NCBI GenBank assembly: GCA_016709665.1
Contig: JADJMI010000028.1
Span: forward strand, 62,001-126,000
Direction of reading: 5' to 3'
From: Betaproteobacteria bacterium
GTDB lineage: Bacteria > Pseudomonadota > Gammaproteobacteria > Burkholderiales > Usitatibacteraceae
Length of the DNA stretch: 64,000 nt
The position numbers and the translations under genes were made by a program. Positions 54,430 to 63,167 of this stretch are shown here, in pieces; within the stretch, counting starts at the first letter, position 1, and each line of letters begins with the position of its first letter. The notes below the pieces were generated by a model. The model saw only the letters and a program-made list of their open reading frames with translations, was not told the DNA's origin and ran no database searches.

Positions 54430-55932
54430 ATGGCGAAGACACTGACGGCCTCGAAGGTCGCACCGGGGGAGAGCGGGAAGAAGCCATCCCCGCGAGCGCG
54501 GCCGCGCGCGGGGGAGGGGATCGACGCCGCCGACATGCGCCTGCGCGTCGCACGACGGCTGCTGCGCTTCGGCGTGTGGGACACGGACGTCGCGACCGGC
54601 CGCGAGACCTGGACGCCGGAGATCGAGGAGATCTTCGGCGAGGAGCCCGGCGGCTTCGGGGGCCGTTTCGCCGATTTTCTCGAGGCCATCCATCCGGACG
54701 ACCGCGCGCGCTTCGCCCGGGAGCACGCGGCCCGGGTCGGGCAGGGATACCCGGAGTTCAGCATCGACTTCCGCATCGTCCGCCGCGACGGCGCCGTGCG
54801 CTGGATCAATTCGCGGGGCGTCGGCGTGGCCGGCCCGGATGGAAAGGTCGAGCGCCACGTCGGCATCTGCATCGACGTCACGGCGAGCAAGGAATCCGAG
54901 TCGGCGCTCGGGACGGCCTCCGCGCAGATCGCGGCGGCGCTCAAGTCGTCGAAGCTGCTGCTCTTCCGCCAGGATCGCGATCTTCGCTACACCTGGGTGG
55001 CCAACCCCGCCCTGGGCTTCCAGCCCACCGAGGTGCTGGGCCAGACCGACGAGGAAATCCTCGGCGAGGCGGAGGCGAAGCCGCTCGTCGACGTGAAGCG
55101 GCGCGTCCTGCGCACCGGGCTCGGCGAGCATCGGGAGGTGCGGGTGAGGCACGGCGAGCGCGAGGGTTCCTTCGAACTCATCGCGGAACCGGAGATCGGG
55201 CCCGACGGCCAGGTCTGCGGCATCGTCGGCGCGGCCTACGACGTGAGCGATCGTCGTCGCGCCGAGGCCGACCGCGAGGCGATGCACCGGCAGCTCCAGG
55301 ACCTGGCCGCCCACCAGCGCGACGCCCTGGAAGCCGAGCGTGGCGCCGTCGCGAAGGACGTCCACGACCAGGTGGGGGCGATGCTGACCGGCATCGCGAT
55401 GAAGCTCTCCGCGATGGCCGACCGCGCCACGCCGGAATGCGTCGAGCTCAAGGGCGAACTGGAGGAACTGGCGGCGCTCACGCGTAGCACGCTGCAGGCC
55501 ACGCGCGAGATCTGCGCCCGCCTGCGCCCGGCCGTGCTGGACGACCTGGGTCTCGCCGAAGCCTGCCGCTGGTACCTGCGCGAATGGGAACGCACGAGCG
55601 GCATCGCCGCCACCCTTCGCGTCGGCAAGCTCGAGCCCGAGCCGGACGATTCGCGTCGCATCGATCTTTTCCGGATCCTCCAGGAACTGCTCACCAACGT
55701 CGCGCGTCACGCCGGCGCGAGCGCCGTCGAGGTCTCGCTTTCCAGCGCGCGGCGGGAATACCGCCTTCGAGTCGCCGACGACGGCCGTGGCATGGCCGCC
55801 GGCACGCGGGGCGGATTCGGGCTGTCGGGCGTGCGCGAACGCGCGCGGCGCCATGACGGGCGAATCGACATCGAAACCTCGCGCGCCGGCACGACGGTGA
55901 CCGCGACCCTTCCCATCAGGAGCCCCGCATGA
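54430..55932 (+). CDS. PAS sensor histidine kinase, NarX/UhpB type (HisKA_3)
   Basis: 500 aa, no membrane segment. PAS/PAC domain one at about 36-155 (LLRFGVWDTDVATGRETWTPEIEEIFG, PAC HVGICIDVTASK); PAS two at about 160-280 (LRYTWVANPALGFQPTEVLG); dimerisation/His domain with the phospho-accepting His in AKDVHDQVGAMLTG; ATPase domain with RILQELLTNVARHAGA and DDGRGM. ATG 54430 is used; ATG 54400 adds ten residues. Stop overlaps the response regulator start (ATGA). Cytoplasmic signal, for example a redox or soluble ligand, unknown. Confidence 0.9.
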   Translation: MAKTLTASKVAPGESGKKPSPRARPRAGEGIDAADMRLRVARRLLRFGVWDTDVATGRETWTPEIEEIFGEEPGGFGGRFADFLEAIHPDDRARFAREHAARVGQGYPEFSIDFRIVRRDGAVRWINSRGVGVAGPDGKVERHVGICIDVTASKESESALGTASAQIAAALKSSKLLLFRQDRDLRYTWVANPALGFQPTEVLGQTDEEILGEAEAKPLVDVKRRVLRTGLGEHREVRVRHGEREGSFELIAEPEIGPDGQVCGIVGAAYDVSDRRRAEADREAMHRQLQDLAAHQRDALEAERGAVAKDVHDQVGAMLTGIAMKLSAMADRATPECVELKGELEELAALTRSTLQATREICARLRPAVLDDLGLAEACRWYLREWERTSGIAATLRVGKLEPEPDDSRRIDLFRILQELLTNVARHAGASAVEVSLSSARREYRLRVADDGRGMAAGTRGGFGLSGVRERARRHDGRIDIETSRAGTTVTATLPIRSPA

Positions 55933-56549
55933 AATCACGACTCATCATCGCCGACGATCACGAAGTGGTCCGCCAGGGCCTGCGGGACCTCCTCGCGCGA
56001 ACGCCCGACCTCGAAGTCGTCGCCGAGGCCCGCGACGGTCCCGAGGCCGAGCGGCTCGCGCGCGAGCGTTCCGCGGACCTCTTGCTGCTCGACCTGGCGC
56101 TGCCCGGCGCGAACGGCGTCCGGGTTCTCGAGCACCTGCGAGCCGACGGGATCCGCATTCCGGTATTGCTCTTCTCGATGTATCCGGCCTCGCAATACGT
56201 CGACCATGCCCGCAAGGTCGGAGCCCAGGGGTTCGTCGGCAAGAGCGACAGCTCGGAGGCCTTGCTGCACGGCATCCGCGAAGTCCTGGCCGGGCGGGAG
56301 GCCTTTCCGGCACGCGAGGGCGCGCGCGTCGAACCGGGACCCGACGGGAATCCGTTCGCGGGCCTTTCGCGGCGCGAGAGCGAAGTGATGCGCGGCCTGC
56401 TGCTGGGGCACAGCCTGCAGCGGATCGCGGAGGACCTGGGCGTCGGCGCGAAGAGCGTCACGACCTACCGCCGGCGTCTCCTCGACAAGCTGGGCGTGCG
56501 CAGCAACGTCGAATTGGCGGCGCTGGCGGCGCGTCACGGGCAGTTCTGA
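55929..56549 (+). CDS. NarL/FixJ-family response regulator
   Basis: 206 aa. Receiver domain with IADDHEVVRQGLRDLL and phosphoacceptor Asp55 (LLLLDLALPGANG), followed by a LuxR-type helix-turn-helix (about 142-200, LSRRESEVMRGLLLGHSLQRIAEDLGVGAKSVTTYRRRLLDKLGV). Output is transcription. Paired by a 4-bp overlap with the PAS kinase upstream. Targets unknown; the adjacent LTA-synthase-like gene is a candidate by position only. Confidence 0.92.
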   Translation: MKSRLIIADDHEVVRQGLRDLLARTPDLEVVAEARDGPEAERLARERSADLLLLDLALPGANGVRVLEHLRADGIRIPVLLFSMYPASQYVDHARKVGAQGFVGKSDSSEALLHGIREVLAGREAFPAREGARVEPGPDGNPFAGLSRRESEVMRGLLLGHSLQRIAEDLGVGAKSVTTYRRRLLDKLGVRSNVELAALAARHGQF

Positions 56550-56586
56550 TCGGGCGGCATTCGCGCCGTGCCGATCTGGGACATCT

Positions 56587-56604
56587 AACGCTTCGACAAG
56601 CGTT
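56587..56604 (+). terminator. Small hairpin after the response-regulator gene
   Basis: AACGCTT / AAGCGTT with loop CGAC, 38 bp after the stop and 54 bp before the next start. No T-run follows, so it is a weak terminator at best or a leader hairpin of the next gene. Confidence 0.4.
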
Positions 56605-56657
56605 GCGTCGGCGACGGTACACGTGACCGGGGCTTCTCACTCGGAAAGGATGCCCGA

Positions 56658-58613
56658 ATGACCTTCACCTTCGCGAAGCGCCCGCCTGCGCCTCGCCTAT
56701 TCGTGACGCTGGGCGCCGCGGCCCTCGTCACCTGGACGCTGCTGCGCCTGGCCCTCTGGATCGCCACCGGACCCGAAGCGGCAGGGTGGGAGAACGTGGC
56801 CGGGATCTTCGCCCGTGGCCTGTGGTTCGATTCGGCGACCCTCGCTTTCGCCATGGCGCCCTGGCTTCTCGCGTCGGCCCTTCTGCCGGACCGCTGGCGG
56901 GGCGCCGGGGGGATCGTCGCGATGCGCTGGGCCTGCGTCTGGCTCACGGTCGCGCTGCTGCTCTTCGGGGCGGTGGCGGAGTGGGTGTTCTGGGCCGAGT
57001 TCACGACGCGCTTCAACTTCATCGCGGTCGATTATCTCGTCTACACCCACGAGGTGATCGGCAACATCCGCCAGTCCTACCCGGTGCCGGCGATACTCGC
57101 GGCGATCGCGATCGCCGCCTTGGCACTGGCTTTCCTGCTGTCCCGGCGGATCCGGCTTTCGGCGAGCCCGCTCGGGGGGCGACGCCGCGCCGCGCTGGCC
57201 GCGCTGGCGGTGGCGCTGCCGGCGGCGAGCCTCGTCGCGGCGAACGTCGACCAGCAGGGGGGCAGCGGCAATGCCTACGCCGACGAACTCGCGGGCAACG
57301 GCCTCTTCACGTTCTGGGCCGCCTTCCGGCGCAATGAACTCGACTACGACAGGTTCTACCGCACGATGGACCAGGAGAAGGCCGACGCGATCCTGCTCTC
57401 GCTCGGGGTGGAGCGCGAACCCCTGGGCGAGGCCCTCAAGCCCGGCGAGAACGAGGACCCGGTCGCGCAGCTGGGGCCGCTCCTGCGGCGGCCGCGCAAC
57501 GTCGTGCTGGTCTCCGTCGAAAGCCTCTCGGCCGAGTTCCTCGGGGTCTACGGCAGCGGCAAGGGACTCACGCCCAACCTGGACCGCCTCGCGAACGAGG
57601 GCCTTCGCTTCGACCGGTTCTTCGCCACCGGCACCCGCACCGTGCGCGGGCTGGAAGCGCTCTCGCTCGGCGTGCCGCCGGTGCCGGGGCAGTCGATCGT
57701 GCGCCGCCCGGACAACGAGCACCTCGCCACGGTGGGCGAGTTCCTGGAGCAACAGGGTTTCCACGTTTCGTTCGTGTACGGGGGGTACGGCTACTTCGAC
57801 AACATGAACGCGTACTTCAGGGGCAACGACTACGAGATCGTGGACCGCAGCGACTTTCCGAAGGATTCGGTGGTCTTCGAGAACGTGTGGGGCGTGGCCG
57901 ACGAGGTGCTCTTCGCCAATGCGGAATCGGTCTTCGACCGGGCCGGCGCGAAGGGCAAGCCTTTCTTCGCGCACATCATGACCACCTCGAACCATCGTCC
58001 GTTCACCTACCCCGACGGGCGCATCGACATCCCTTCCCCGGGCGGACGGGAGGGCGGCGTCAAGTACACGGATCACGCGATCGGGAAGTTCATCGAACGC
58101 TCGCGCGGCAAGCCGTGGTTCGCCGAAACGCTTTTCATCCTCACCGCGGACCATTGCGCCTCGGTGGCCGGCAAGTCCCGCCTGCCGGTGGGCCGCTACC
58201 GGATTCCGCTCATCCTCTACGGGCCGGGCATCGTGCCCCCGGGTGTCAACACGCGCCTCGTGAGCCAGATCGACGTGCCGCCCACGATCCTGGACCTGCT
58301 CGGCCGGAACGGCGACGACCATTTTTTCGGCCAGGGAATCTTCGAGGACGAGAAGCTCCCGGCGCGGGCCTTCGTGAGCAACTACCAGGAACTCGGCTAC
58401 TACAAGGACGACAAGCTCACGGTCCTCCTTCCCAAGCGGAAGGTCGAGGCGTTCCGCATCGATCCGGGGACTTACGCCGCGACGCCGACCGAGCCCGATC
58501 CGAGGCATGTCGAAGAGGCGATCGCCTATTACCAGACGGCCTCGCGCGCGTTTCGGCGTGGAAAGCTGAAGAGTCCCGATTACGGGGGCGAACCGACCGC
58601 GCGCGCGAAGTGA
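56658..58613 (+). CDS. LTA synthase family sulfatase/phosphoglycerol transferase
   Basis: 651 aa. Five N-terminal transmembrane helices (about 15-185) anchor a periplasmic alkaline-phosphatase-fold domain (about 270-620): VVLVSVESLSAEFLG with metal Glu, GTRTVRGLEAL with the nucleophilic Thr, YGGYGYFDNMNAYF, MTTSNHRPFTYPDG and TADHCAS with the Asp-His ligands. In Gram-negatives such enzymes transfer phosphoglycerol or phosphoethanolamine-like groups to periplasmic glucans or lipids (OpgB/MdoB-like). The ATG at 56658 has GGAAAGG 8 bp upstream; a three-codon ATG-CCC-GAA-TGA in another frame at 56650 overlaps it. Confidence 0.88.
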   Translation: MTFTFAKRPPAPRLFVTLGAAALVTWTLLRLALWIATGPEAAGWENVAGIFARGLWFDSATLAFAMAPWLLASALLPDRWRGAGGIVAMRWACVWLTVALLLFGAVAEWVFWAEFTTRFNFIAVDYLVYTHEVIGNIRQSYPVPAILAAIAIAALALAFLLSRRIRLSASPLGGRRRAALAALAVALPAASLVAANVDQQGGSGNAYADELAGNGLFTFWAAFRRNELDYDRFYRTMDQEKADAILLSLGVEREPLGEALKPGENEDPVAQLGPLLRRPRNVVLVSVESLSAEFLGVYGSGKGLTPNLDRLANEGLRFDRFFATGTRTVRGLEALSLGVPPVPGQSIVRRPDNEHLATVGEFLEQQGFHVSFVYGGYGYFDNMNAYFRGNDYEIVDRSDFPKDSVVFENVWGVADEVLFANAESVFDRAGAKGKPFFAHIMTTSNHRPFTYPDGRIDIPSPGGREGGVKYTDHAIGKFIERSRGKPWFAETLFILTADHCASVAGKSRLPVGRYRIPLILYGPGIVPPGVNTRLVSQIDVPPTILDLLGRNGDDHFFGQGIFEDEKLPARAFVSNYQELGYYKDDKLTVLLPKRKVEAFRIDPGTYAATPTEPDPRHVEEAIAYYQTASRAFRRGKLKSPDYGGEPTARAK

Positions 58614-58689
58614 CGGCCCGCGGGCCCCGACTTCGCGGTCCGTGCTGATATTCTCGGCAACGGACAGGCACCCCACGACGGAGGCGGGC

Positions 58690-59577
58690 ATGGTGGCGAA
58701 AAAGAAGCGCGCGAAGACCGAAGGCGAAGTCCTGGCCGACGCGCGGGAGCGCGACAAGCTCGAACAGTACTGGCACCTGGCGGGCCGGGCGAAGCCGCGC
58801 AAGCCGCCTCGCAACTACAAGTACGTCGAGGAACTCGCCCACCTGCAGGTCGAGCTCATCAAGCTGCAGGAGTGGGTGCGGCTCAAGGGGCTCAAGGTCG
58901 CCGTGATCTTCGAGGGCCGCGACGCGGCCGGCAAGGGCGGCGTGATCAAGCGCATCGCCGAGTGCCTCAACCCGCGGATCTGCCGGATCGCGGCACTGGG
59001 CACGCCGACGGAGCGCGAGCGCGGCCAGTGGTATTTCCAGCGGTATGTCCCCCACCTGCCGGCGCAGGGCGAGATCGTCCTGTTCGATCGCAGCTGGTAC
59101 AACCGCGCGGGCGTGGAGCGCGTCATGGGCTTCTGCACGGACGCCGAGTACGCCGAGTTCCTTCGTTCCTGCCCGCAGTTCGAGGAGATGCTCATCCGGT
59201 CCGGCATCTATCTCGTCAAGTACTGGTTCTCGGTGAACGACGCGGAACAGGAGCGGCGCTTCCAGGAACGCATCCGCAATCCCACCAAGCGCTGGAAGCT
59301 GTCCCCGATGGACATCGAGTCGCGCAAGCACTGGAGCGAGTACTCCCGCGCCAAGGACAGGATGTTCGCGGCGACGGACAGGAAGAAGTCGCCGTGGTGG
59401 GTCGTCAACGCCGACAACAAGAAGAAGGCGCGCCTCAACTGCATCGCGCACCTGCTGAACCAGGTTCCCTACGAGAACATGACGCCCGTGGAGATCGAGG
59501 TTCCGCCGCGGCAGGGCGACATCGGATACAAGCGTCCGAAGATGTCCAGCCAGCGGTTCGTGGAGAGCGGCTACTAG
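58690..59577 (+). CDS. ppk2: Polyphosphate kinase 2
   Basis: 295 aa single-domain PPK2. Uses polyphosphate to phosphorylate nucleoside mono- or diphosphates. Walker A FEGRDAAGKGGVIK, the lid motif YFQRYVPHLPAQGEIVLFDRSWYNRAGVERVMGF, and RFQERIRNPTKRWKLSPMD. The ATG at 58690 has GGAGG 6 bp upstream; an ATG at 58642 is less likely. The class I subgroup has similar length and motifs, so GDP/ADP phosphorylation is plausible. Convergent with nikR. Confidence 0.93.
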   Translation: MVAKKKRAKTEGEVLADARERDKLEQYWHLAGRAKPRKPPRNYKYVEELAHLQVELIKLQEWVRLKGLKVAVIFEGRDAAGKGGVIKRIAECLNPRICRIAALGTPTERERGQWYFQRYVPHLPAQGEIVLFDRSWYNRAGVERVMGFCTDAEYAEFLRSCPQFEEMLIRSGIYLVKYWFSVNDAEQERRFQERIRNPTKRWKLSPMDIESRKHWSEYSRAKDRMFAATDRKKSPWWVVNADNKKKARLNCIAHLLNQVPYENMTPVEIEVPPRQGDIGYKRPKMSSQRFVESGY

Positions 59578-59599
59578 GAACCTGCGGCCGGGCGCCCGA

Positions 59600-60088
59600 T
59601 CAGACCCTGGGCTTGAGGTGGACGTGGTCGTGCGCGTGCCCCGCGTCGTGGGCATGGGTGCCGTGGCGGTGGGAGGGCGAGCCGCCCGACACGTCGACCG
59701 AAACCACGTTGAGGCTCCCGTGGCGCACCCCGCGTTCGGCGATGATGCCCTCGGCGAACGCGCGCACGTCCGCCAGGGGCCCGCGGAGGATCACCGATTC
59801 CAGGCACGCCTCGTGGTCCAGGTGCGCGTGCATCGTGGCGACGCACAGGTCGTGGTGGTCGTGCTGCGCCCCGGTGAGCCGCTCGCCGAGATCGCGCTCG
59901 TGGTGGTTGTAGACGTAGCTCAGGTTCGCGACGCAATGACCGCTGCCGGCCGAGGCGCGCTCGCCCTCCAGTTCGCGGCGCAGCAGGTCGCGCACGGCCT
60001 CCGACCGCGTGGCATAGCCGCGGCGGGCGATGAGGAGGTCGAACTCGTGGGCGAGGGATTCGTCGAGCGAGATGGTGATGCGTTCCAT
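59600..60088 (-). CDS. nikR: Nickel-responsive regulator NikR
   Basis: 162 aa. Ribbon-helix-helix DNA-binding domain (1-45, ITISLDESLAHEFDLLIARRGYATRSEAVRDLL) and a C-terminal ACT-like domain with the Ni ligands His-x-His and Cys (HAHLDHEACLESVIL) plus YNHHERDL. The tail is extended by a His-rich stretch (HRHGTHAHDAGHAHDHVH) that may bind extra nickel; the E. coli protein (133 aa) lacks it. No nickel transporter or hydrogenase/urease gene is adjacent in the window. Confidence 0.93.
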   Translation of the reverse strand: MERITISLDESLAHEFDLLIARRGYATRSEAVRDLLRRELEGERASAGSGHCVANLSYVYNHHERDLGERLTGAQHDHHDLCVATMHAHLDHEACLESVILRGPLADVRAFAEGIIAERGVRHGSLNVVSVDVSGGSPSHRHGTHAHDAGHAHDHVHLKPRV

Positions 60089-60137
60089 GGCTTGGGCTCC
60101 GGGGGCCGCGCGGGTCGCGTGGGGACGGCGAAAGGGC

Positions 60138-60310
60138 TAGAATATCGCTTCGCGCGAGGCCCGGTGCCGCCGGGGGCGCGAACGAAGGCGAGGGAAAGGG
60201 CCGCACCATGGTTATGAGACCGCCGACCGCGAGGAACATCCTTCCCCGATAGACGGGTCGCTCCCCTTTTGCCTCCACACGTCAAAAGCGCGGCTCGCCC
60301 GCGCTTTTTT
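60138..60310 (+). promoter_or_regulatory. thrS leader region with short ORF and terminator-like hairpin
   Basis: A -10-like TAGAAT (60138-60143) lies about 195 bp before thrS. The leader holds a 14-codon ORF (ATG 60208 to TAG 60252) with a purine-rich ribosome site (GAGGGAAAGG), then a strong stem AAAAGCGCGG / CCGCGCTTTT (60284-60293 and 60299-60308) with a T-run, ending 28 bp before the thrS start. This architecture suggests attenuation or a small RNA ending at the hairpin. The leader peptide has only one Thr codon, so simple threonine attenuation is not supported. Confidence 0.5.
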
Positions 60311-60337
60311 CGTTTCGAAACCTCGAGGAATCACGCC

Positions 60338-62245
60338 ATGGTCGCCATCACCCTCCCGGACAGATCGGTCCGGTCCTTCGACAGCCCCGTTTCCGTCGCG
60401 CAGGTCGCCGCCTCGATCGGCCCCGGGCTCGCCAAGGCCGCGCTGGCCGGCAAGGTGGACGGGCGCCTCGTCGACACGTCGTTCGTCATCGATAAGGACG
60501 CCGCCCTCGCCATCGTCACCGACAAGGACGCGGAGGGCCTCGAACTCATCAGGCACTCGGCGGCGCACCTGCTCGCGTACGCGGTGAAGGAACTCTTCCC
60601 CGAAGCGCAGGTGACCATCGGCCCGGTGATCGAGAACGGCTTCTACTACGACTTCGCCTACAAGCGCGCCTTCACGCCCGAGGATCTCGCGGCCATCGAA
60701 AAGCGCATGGGCGAACTCGCGAAGAGGGACATCCCCGTCACGCGCGAGGTGTGGAAGCGCGACGATGCGGTGAAACACTTCGAGTCGATCGGCGAGAAAT
60801 ACAAGGCCGAGATCATCGCGGGCATCCCGGCGAACGAGGACATCGGCCTGTACCGGGAGGGCGACTTCATCGACCTGTGCCGGGGGCCCCATGTGCCGTC
60901 GACGGGCAAGCTCAAGGTGTTCAAGCTCATGAAGGTCGCCGGCGCCTATTGGCGGGGCGACTCGAAGAACGAGATGCTCCAGCGCATCTACGGCACGGCA
61001 TGGGCCCGGAAGGAAGACCAGGACGCCTACCTGCACATGCTCGAGGAAGCCGAGAAGCGCGACCACCGGCGCCTGGGCACGGCCCTCGACCTCTTCCACC
61101 TGCAGGACGAGGCGCCCGGGATGATCTTCTGGCACCCCAAGGGCTGGGCGCTCTGGCAGGTGGTGGAGCAGTACATGCGCGCCGTCTACCGCGACAACGG
61201 CTACCAGGAGGTGCGCTGCCCGCAGATCCTCGATCGCTCGCTGTGGGAGAAGAGCGGCCACTGGGAGAACTACAAGGACAACATGTTCACGACGGAGTCG
61301 GAGAAGCGCGACTTCGCCATCAAGCCGATGAACTGCCCGGGACACATCCAGATCTTCAACAAGGGCGTGCGCAGCTACCGCGAGCTGCCGCTGCGCTACG
61401 GCGAATTCGGCGCCTGCCACCGCAACGAGCCTTCGGGGGCCCTTCACGGGATCATGCGCGTGCGCGCCTTCACGCAGGACGACGGCCACATCTTCTGCCT
61501 GCCGGCGCAGATCGCGCCGGAGTGCGTGGCCTTTCACGCGCTGGCGTTCCGCGTGTACCGGGACTTCGGCTTCGAGAACGTCCAGGTGAAGCTGGCGCTG
61601 CGCCCCGACAAGCGCATCGGCAGCGAGGAGCAGTGGGACAAGGCCGAGGAGGCGCTGCGGGAGGCGCTGAGGGCTTCCGGCGCCGAATGGGAGGAACTTC
61701 CGGGCGAGGGGGCTTTCTACGGACCGAAGATCGAGTACCACCTCAAGGATTCCATCGGGCGCTCGTGGCAGGTCGGCACGATGCAGGTGGATTTCTTCAT
61801 GCCCGGTCGCCTCGGGTCCGAATTCGTCGCGGAGGACAACACCCGCCAGGTTCCCGTCATGCTGCACCGCGCCATCGTCGGATCCATGGAACGCTTCATC
61901 GGGATCCTCATCGAGAACCACGCCGGCGCGCTGCCGCTGTGGCTTGCACCGGTCCAGGTGGTGGTGATGAACGTGACCGACCGCCAGGAGGCCTATGTGC
62001 GCGAGGTGGCTTCGGACCTGCGGGCGGCCGGCTTCCGGGTCGACACCGATTTGCGGAATGAGAAAATAACGTATAAAATTCGGGAACATAGCATTCAAAA
62101 GCTTCCTTACCAGCTGGTGCTCGGCGACAAGGAAGTGGCAGCCCGGACAGTCTCGGCGAGAACGCGCTCGGGGGAAAACCTCGACCCGGTTCCGCTCGAG
62201 GCGTTTGTCTCGCGCCTTCGGGACGAGATCGCCGGGCGACGGTGA
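60338..62245 (+). CDS. thrS: Threonyl-tRNA synthetase
   Basis: 635 aa. TGS domain (1-60), editing domain with HSAAHLLAYAV (HxxxH) and CRGPH (about 70-225), then the class II core: zinc Cys in KPMNCPGHIQIF, motif 2 FGACHRNEPSGALHGIMRVRAFTQDDGHIFC, motif 3 GSMERFIGILIENHAG, and the C-terminal anticodon-binding domain. The ATG at 60338 (MVAITLPD) has GAGGAA upstream. First gene of the classical thrS-infC-rpmI-rplT-pheS order. Near 62050-62085 the codons turn strikingly AT-rich, probably because a promoter for infC is embedded. Confidence 0.97.
   Translation: MVAITLPDRSVRSFDSPVSVAQVAASIGPGLAKAALAGKVDGRLVDTSFVIDKDAALAIVTDKDAEGLELIRHSAAHLLAYAVKELFPEAQVTIGPVIENGFYYDFAYKRAFTPEDLAAIEKRMGELAKRDIPVTREVWKRDDAVKHFESIGEKYKAEIIAGIPANEDIGLYREGDFIDLCRGPHVPSTGKLKVFKLMKVAGAYWRGDSKNEMLQRIYGTAWARKEDQDAYLHMLEEAEKRDHRRLGTALDLFHLQDEAPGMIFWHPKGWALWQVVEQYMRAVYRDNGYQEVRCPQILDRSLWEKSGHWENYKDNMFTTESEKRDFAIKPMNCPGHIQIFNKGVRSYRELPLRYGEFGACHRNEPSGALHGIMRVRAFTQDDGHIFCLPAQIAPECVAFHALAFRVYRDFGFENVQVKLALRPDKRIGSEEQWDKAEEALREALRASGAEWEELPGEGAFYGPKIEYHLKDSIGRSWQVGTMQVDFFMPGRLGSEFVAEDNTRQVPVMLHRAIVGSMERFIGILIENHAGALPLWLAPVQVVVMNVTDRQEAYVREVASDLRAAGFRVDTDLRNEKITYKIREHSIQKLPYQLVLGDKEVAARTVSARTRSGENLDPVPLEAFVSRLRDEIAGRR
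62051..62079 (+). promoter_or_regulatory. Candidate internal infC promoter inside thrS
   Basis: TTGCGG (62051-62056), 15-bp gap, TATAAAAT (62072-62079), inside the conserved thrS segment encoding RNEKITYKIREHS. E. coli also has infC promoters within thrS. Suboptimal spacing, so moderate support; the local AT-rich codon switch is the main evidence. Confidence 0.45.
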
Positions 62246-62330
62246 GCACGACAAGGGAGGCGGGGCCTGAAACCGGAAAACAAACCGAGGGGTCTTTGCC
62301 AAGTGACTGATTGTTTGGAGGATTCCTCGC

Positions 62331-62852
62331 ATCGCAAACGATAAAGCAGTTCGCATCAACGGCGAGATCAACGCGCCGGAAGTGCGCCTGGTAGGCGTCG
62401 AAGGAGAGCCCCTCGGCATCGTCTCCATCACCGAAGCCATGCGAATGGCCGAGGAAGCGGAGATCGACCTGGTCGAGATCGCCCCCACCGCCAAGCCTCC
62501 GGTTTGCCGCCTGATGGACTACGGCAAGTTCAAGTACAAGGAAAGCAAGAAGGCGCACGAGGCGAAGCTCAAGCAGAAGCAGATCCAGGTCAAGGAGATC
62601 AAGTTCCGCCCCGGCACGGACGAGGGGGACTACCAGATCAAGCTGCGCAATCTCCTGCGCTTCCTGAGCGACGGCGACAAGACGAAGATCACGCTGCGTT
62701 TTCGCGGCCGGGAGATGGCGCACCAGGAACTGGGCGTCGCGCTCCTGAAGCGGGTGGAGGCCGACCTCGCGGCCCTCGGGCAGGTCGAGCAGTGGCCCAA
62801 GCTGGAAGGGCGGCAGATGGTGATGATCATCGCGCCCAAGAAGAAGAATTAG
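62331..62852 (+). CDS. infC: Translation initiation factor IF-3 with non-canonical ATC start
   Basis: 173 aa. The conserved IF-3 N-terminus (IANDKAVRINGEINAPEVRLVG) begins at ATC 62331; GGAGG lies 9 bp upstream and no ATG, GTG or TTG precedes it in frame before the RBS. A rare AUU/AUC start is characteristic of infC and lets IF-3 repress its own translation by rejecting non-canonical codons. N-domain about 1-75, linker KFKYKESKKAHEAKLKQK, C-domain to IIAPKKK. Automated calls at GTG 62382 would lose 17 conserved residues. Confidence 0.93.
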   Translation: MANDKAVRINGEINAPEVRLVGVEGEPLGIVSITEAMRMAEEAEIDLVEIAPTAKPPVCRLMDYGKFKYKESKKAHEAKLKQKQIQVKEIKFRPGTDEGDYQIKLRNLLRFLSDGDKTKITLRFRGREMAHQELGVALLKRVEADLAALGQVEQWPKLEGRQMVMIIAPKKKN

Positions 62853-62957
62853 CGGCAACCCCGGCCCGAGTGGGCCGGCGACAAGGCGACTTCAGGTCTC
62901 AAGCGCGGAACGGTTCCGCCACCTGCTGCGCCAAGCAAGTGAAAAGGAGGGCGAACC

Positions 62958-63155
62958 ATGCCCAAGATGAAGACGAAGAGCGGCGCCGCCAAGCGCCTGA
63001 AAGTCCGGGCCGGCGGCTCGGTGAAGCGCGGCCAGGCCGGCAAGCGCCACATCCTCACCAAGAAAACCACGAAGTCGAAGCGCCAGCTCCGCGGCTCGAC
63101 GGGGGTCCACAAGACCAACGTCGATTCCGTGAAGGCGATGCTTCCCTACGCCTAA
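62958..63155 (+). CDS. rpmI: 50S ribosomal protein bL35
   Basis: 65 aa, highly basic: MPKMKTKSGAAKRLKVRAGG...KRHILTKKTTKSKRQLRG is diagnostic. AAGGAGGG lies about 9 bp before the ATG. Between infC and rplT, as in nearly all bacteria; the 105-bp gap from infC could hold the L20-binding leader that controls rpmI-rplT, but no structure was proven. Confidence 0.97.
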   Translation: MPKMKTKSGAAKRLKVRAGGSVKRGQAGKRHILTKKTTKSKRQLRGSTGVHKTNVDSVKAMLPYA

Positions 63156-63167
63156 AGGAGACCGACG

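Noticed and set aside
56650..56661. Three-codon ORF overlapping the LTA-synthase-like start
   Set aside because: ATG-CCC-GAA-TGA is too short to support as a gene; the ribosome-site spacing fits the ATG at 56658.
60208..60252. Classical threonine attenuation leader peptide
   Set aside because: Only one Thr codon among 14; the ORF and hairpin were kept only as a possible regulatory leader.
62382..62852. infC starting at GTG 62382
   Set aside because: Would remove the conserved RINGEI segment and lacks a ribosome site; ATC 62331 fits both.
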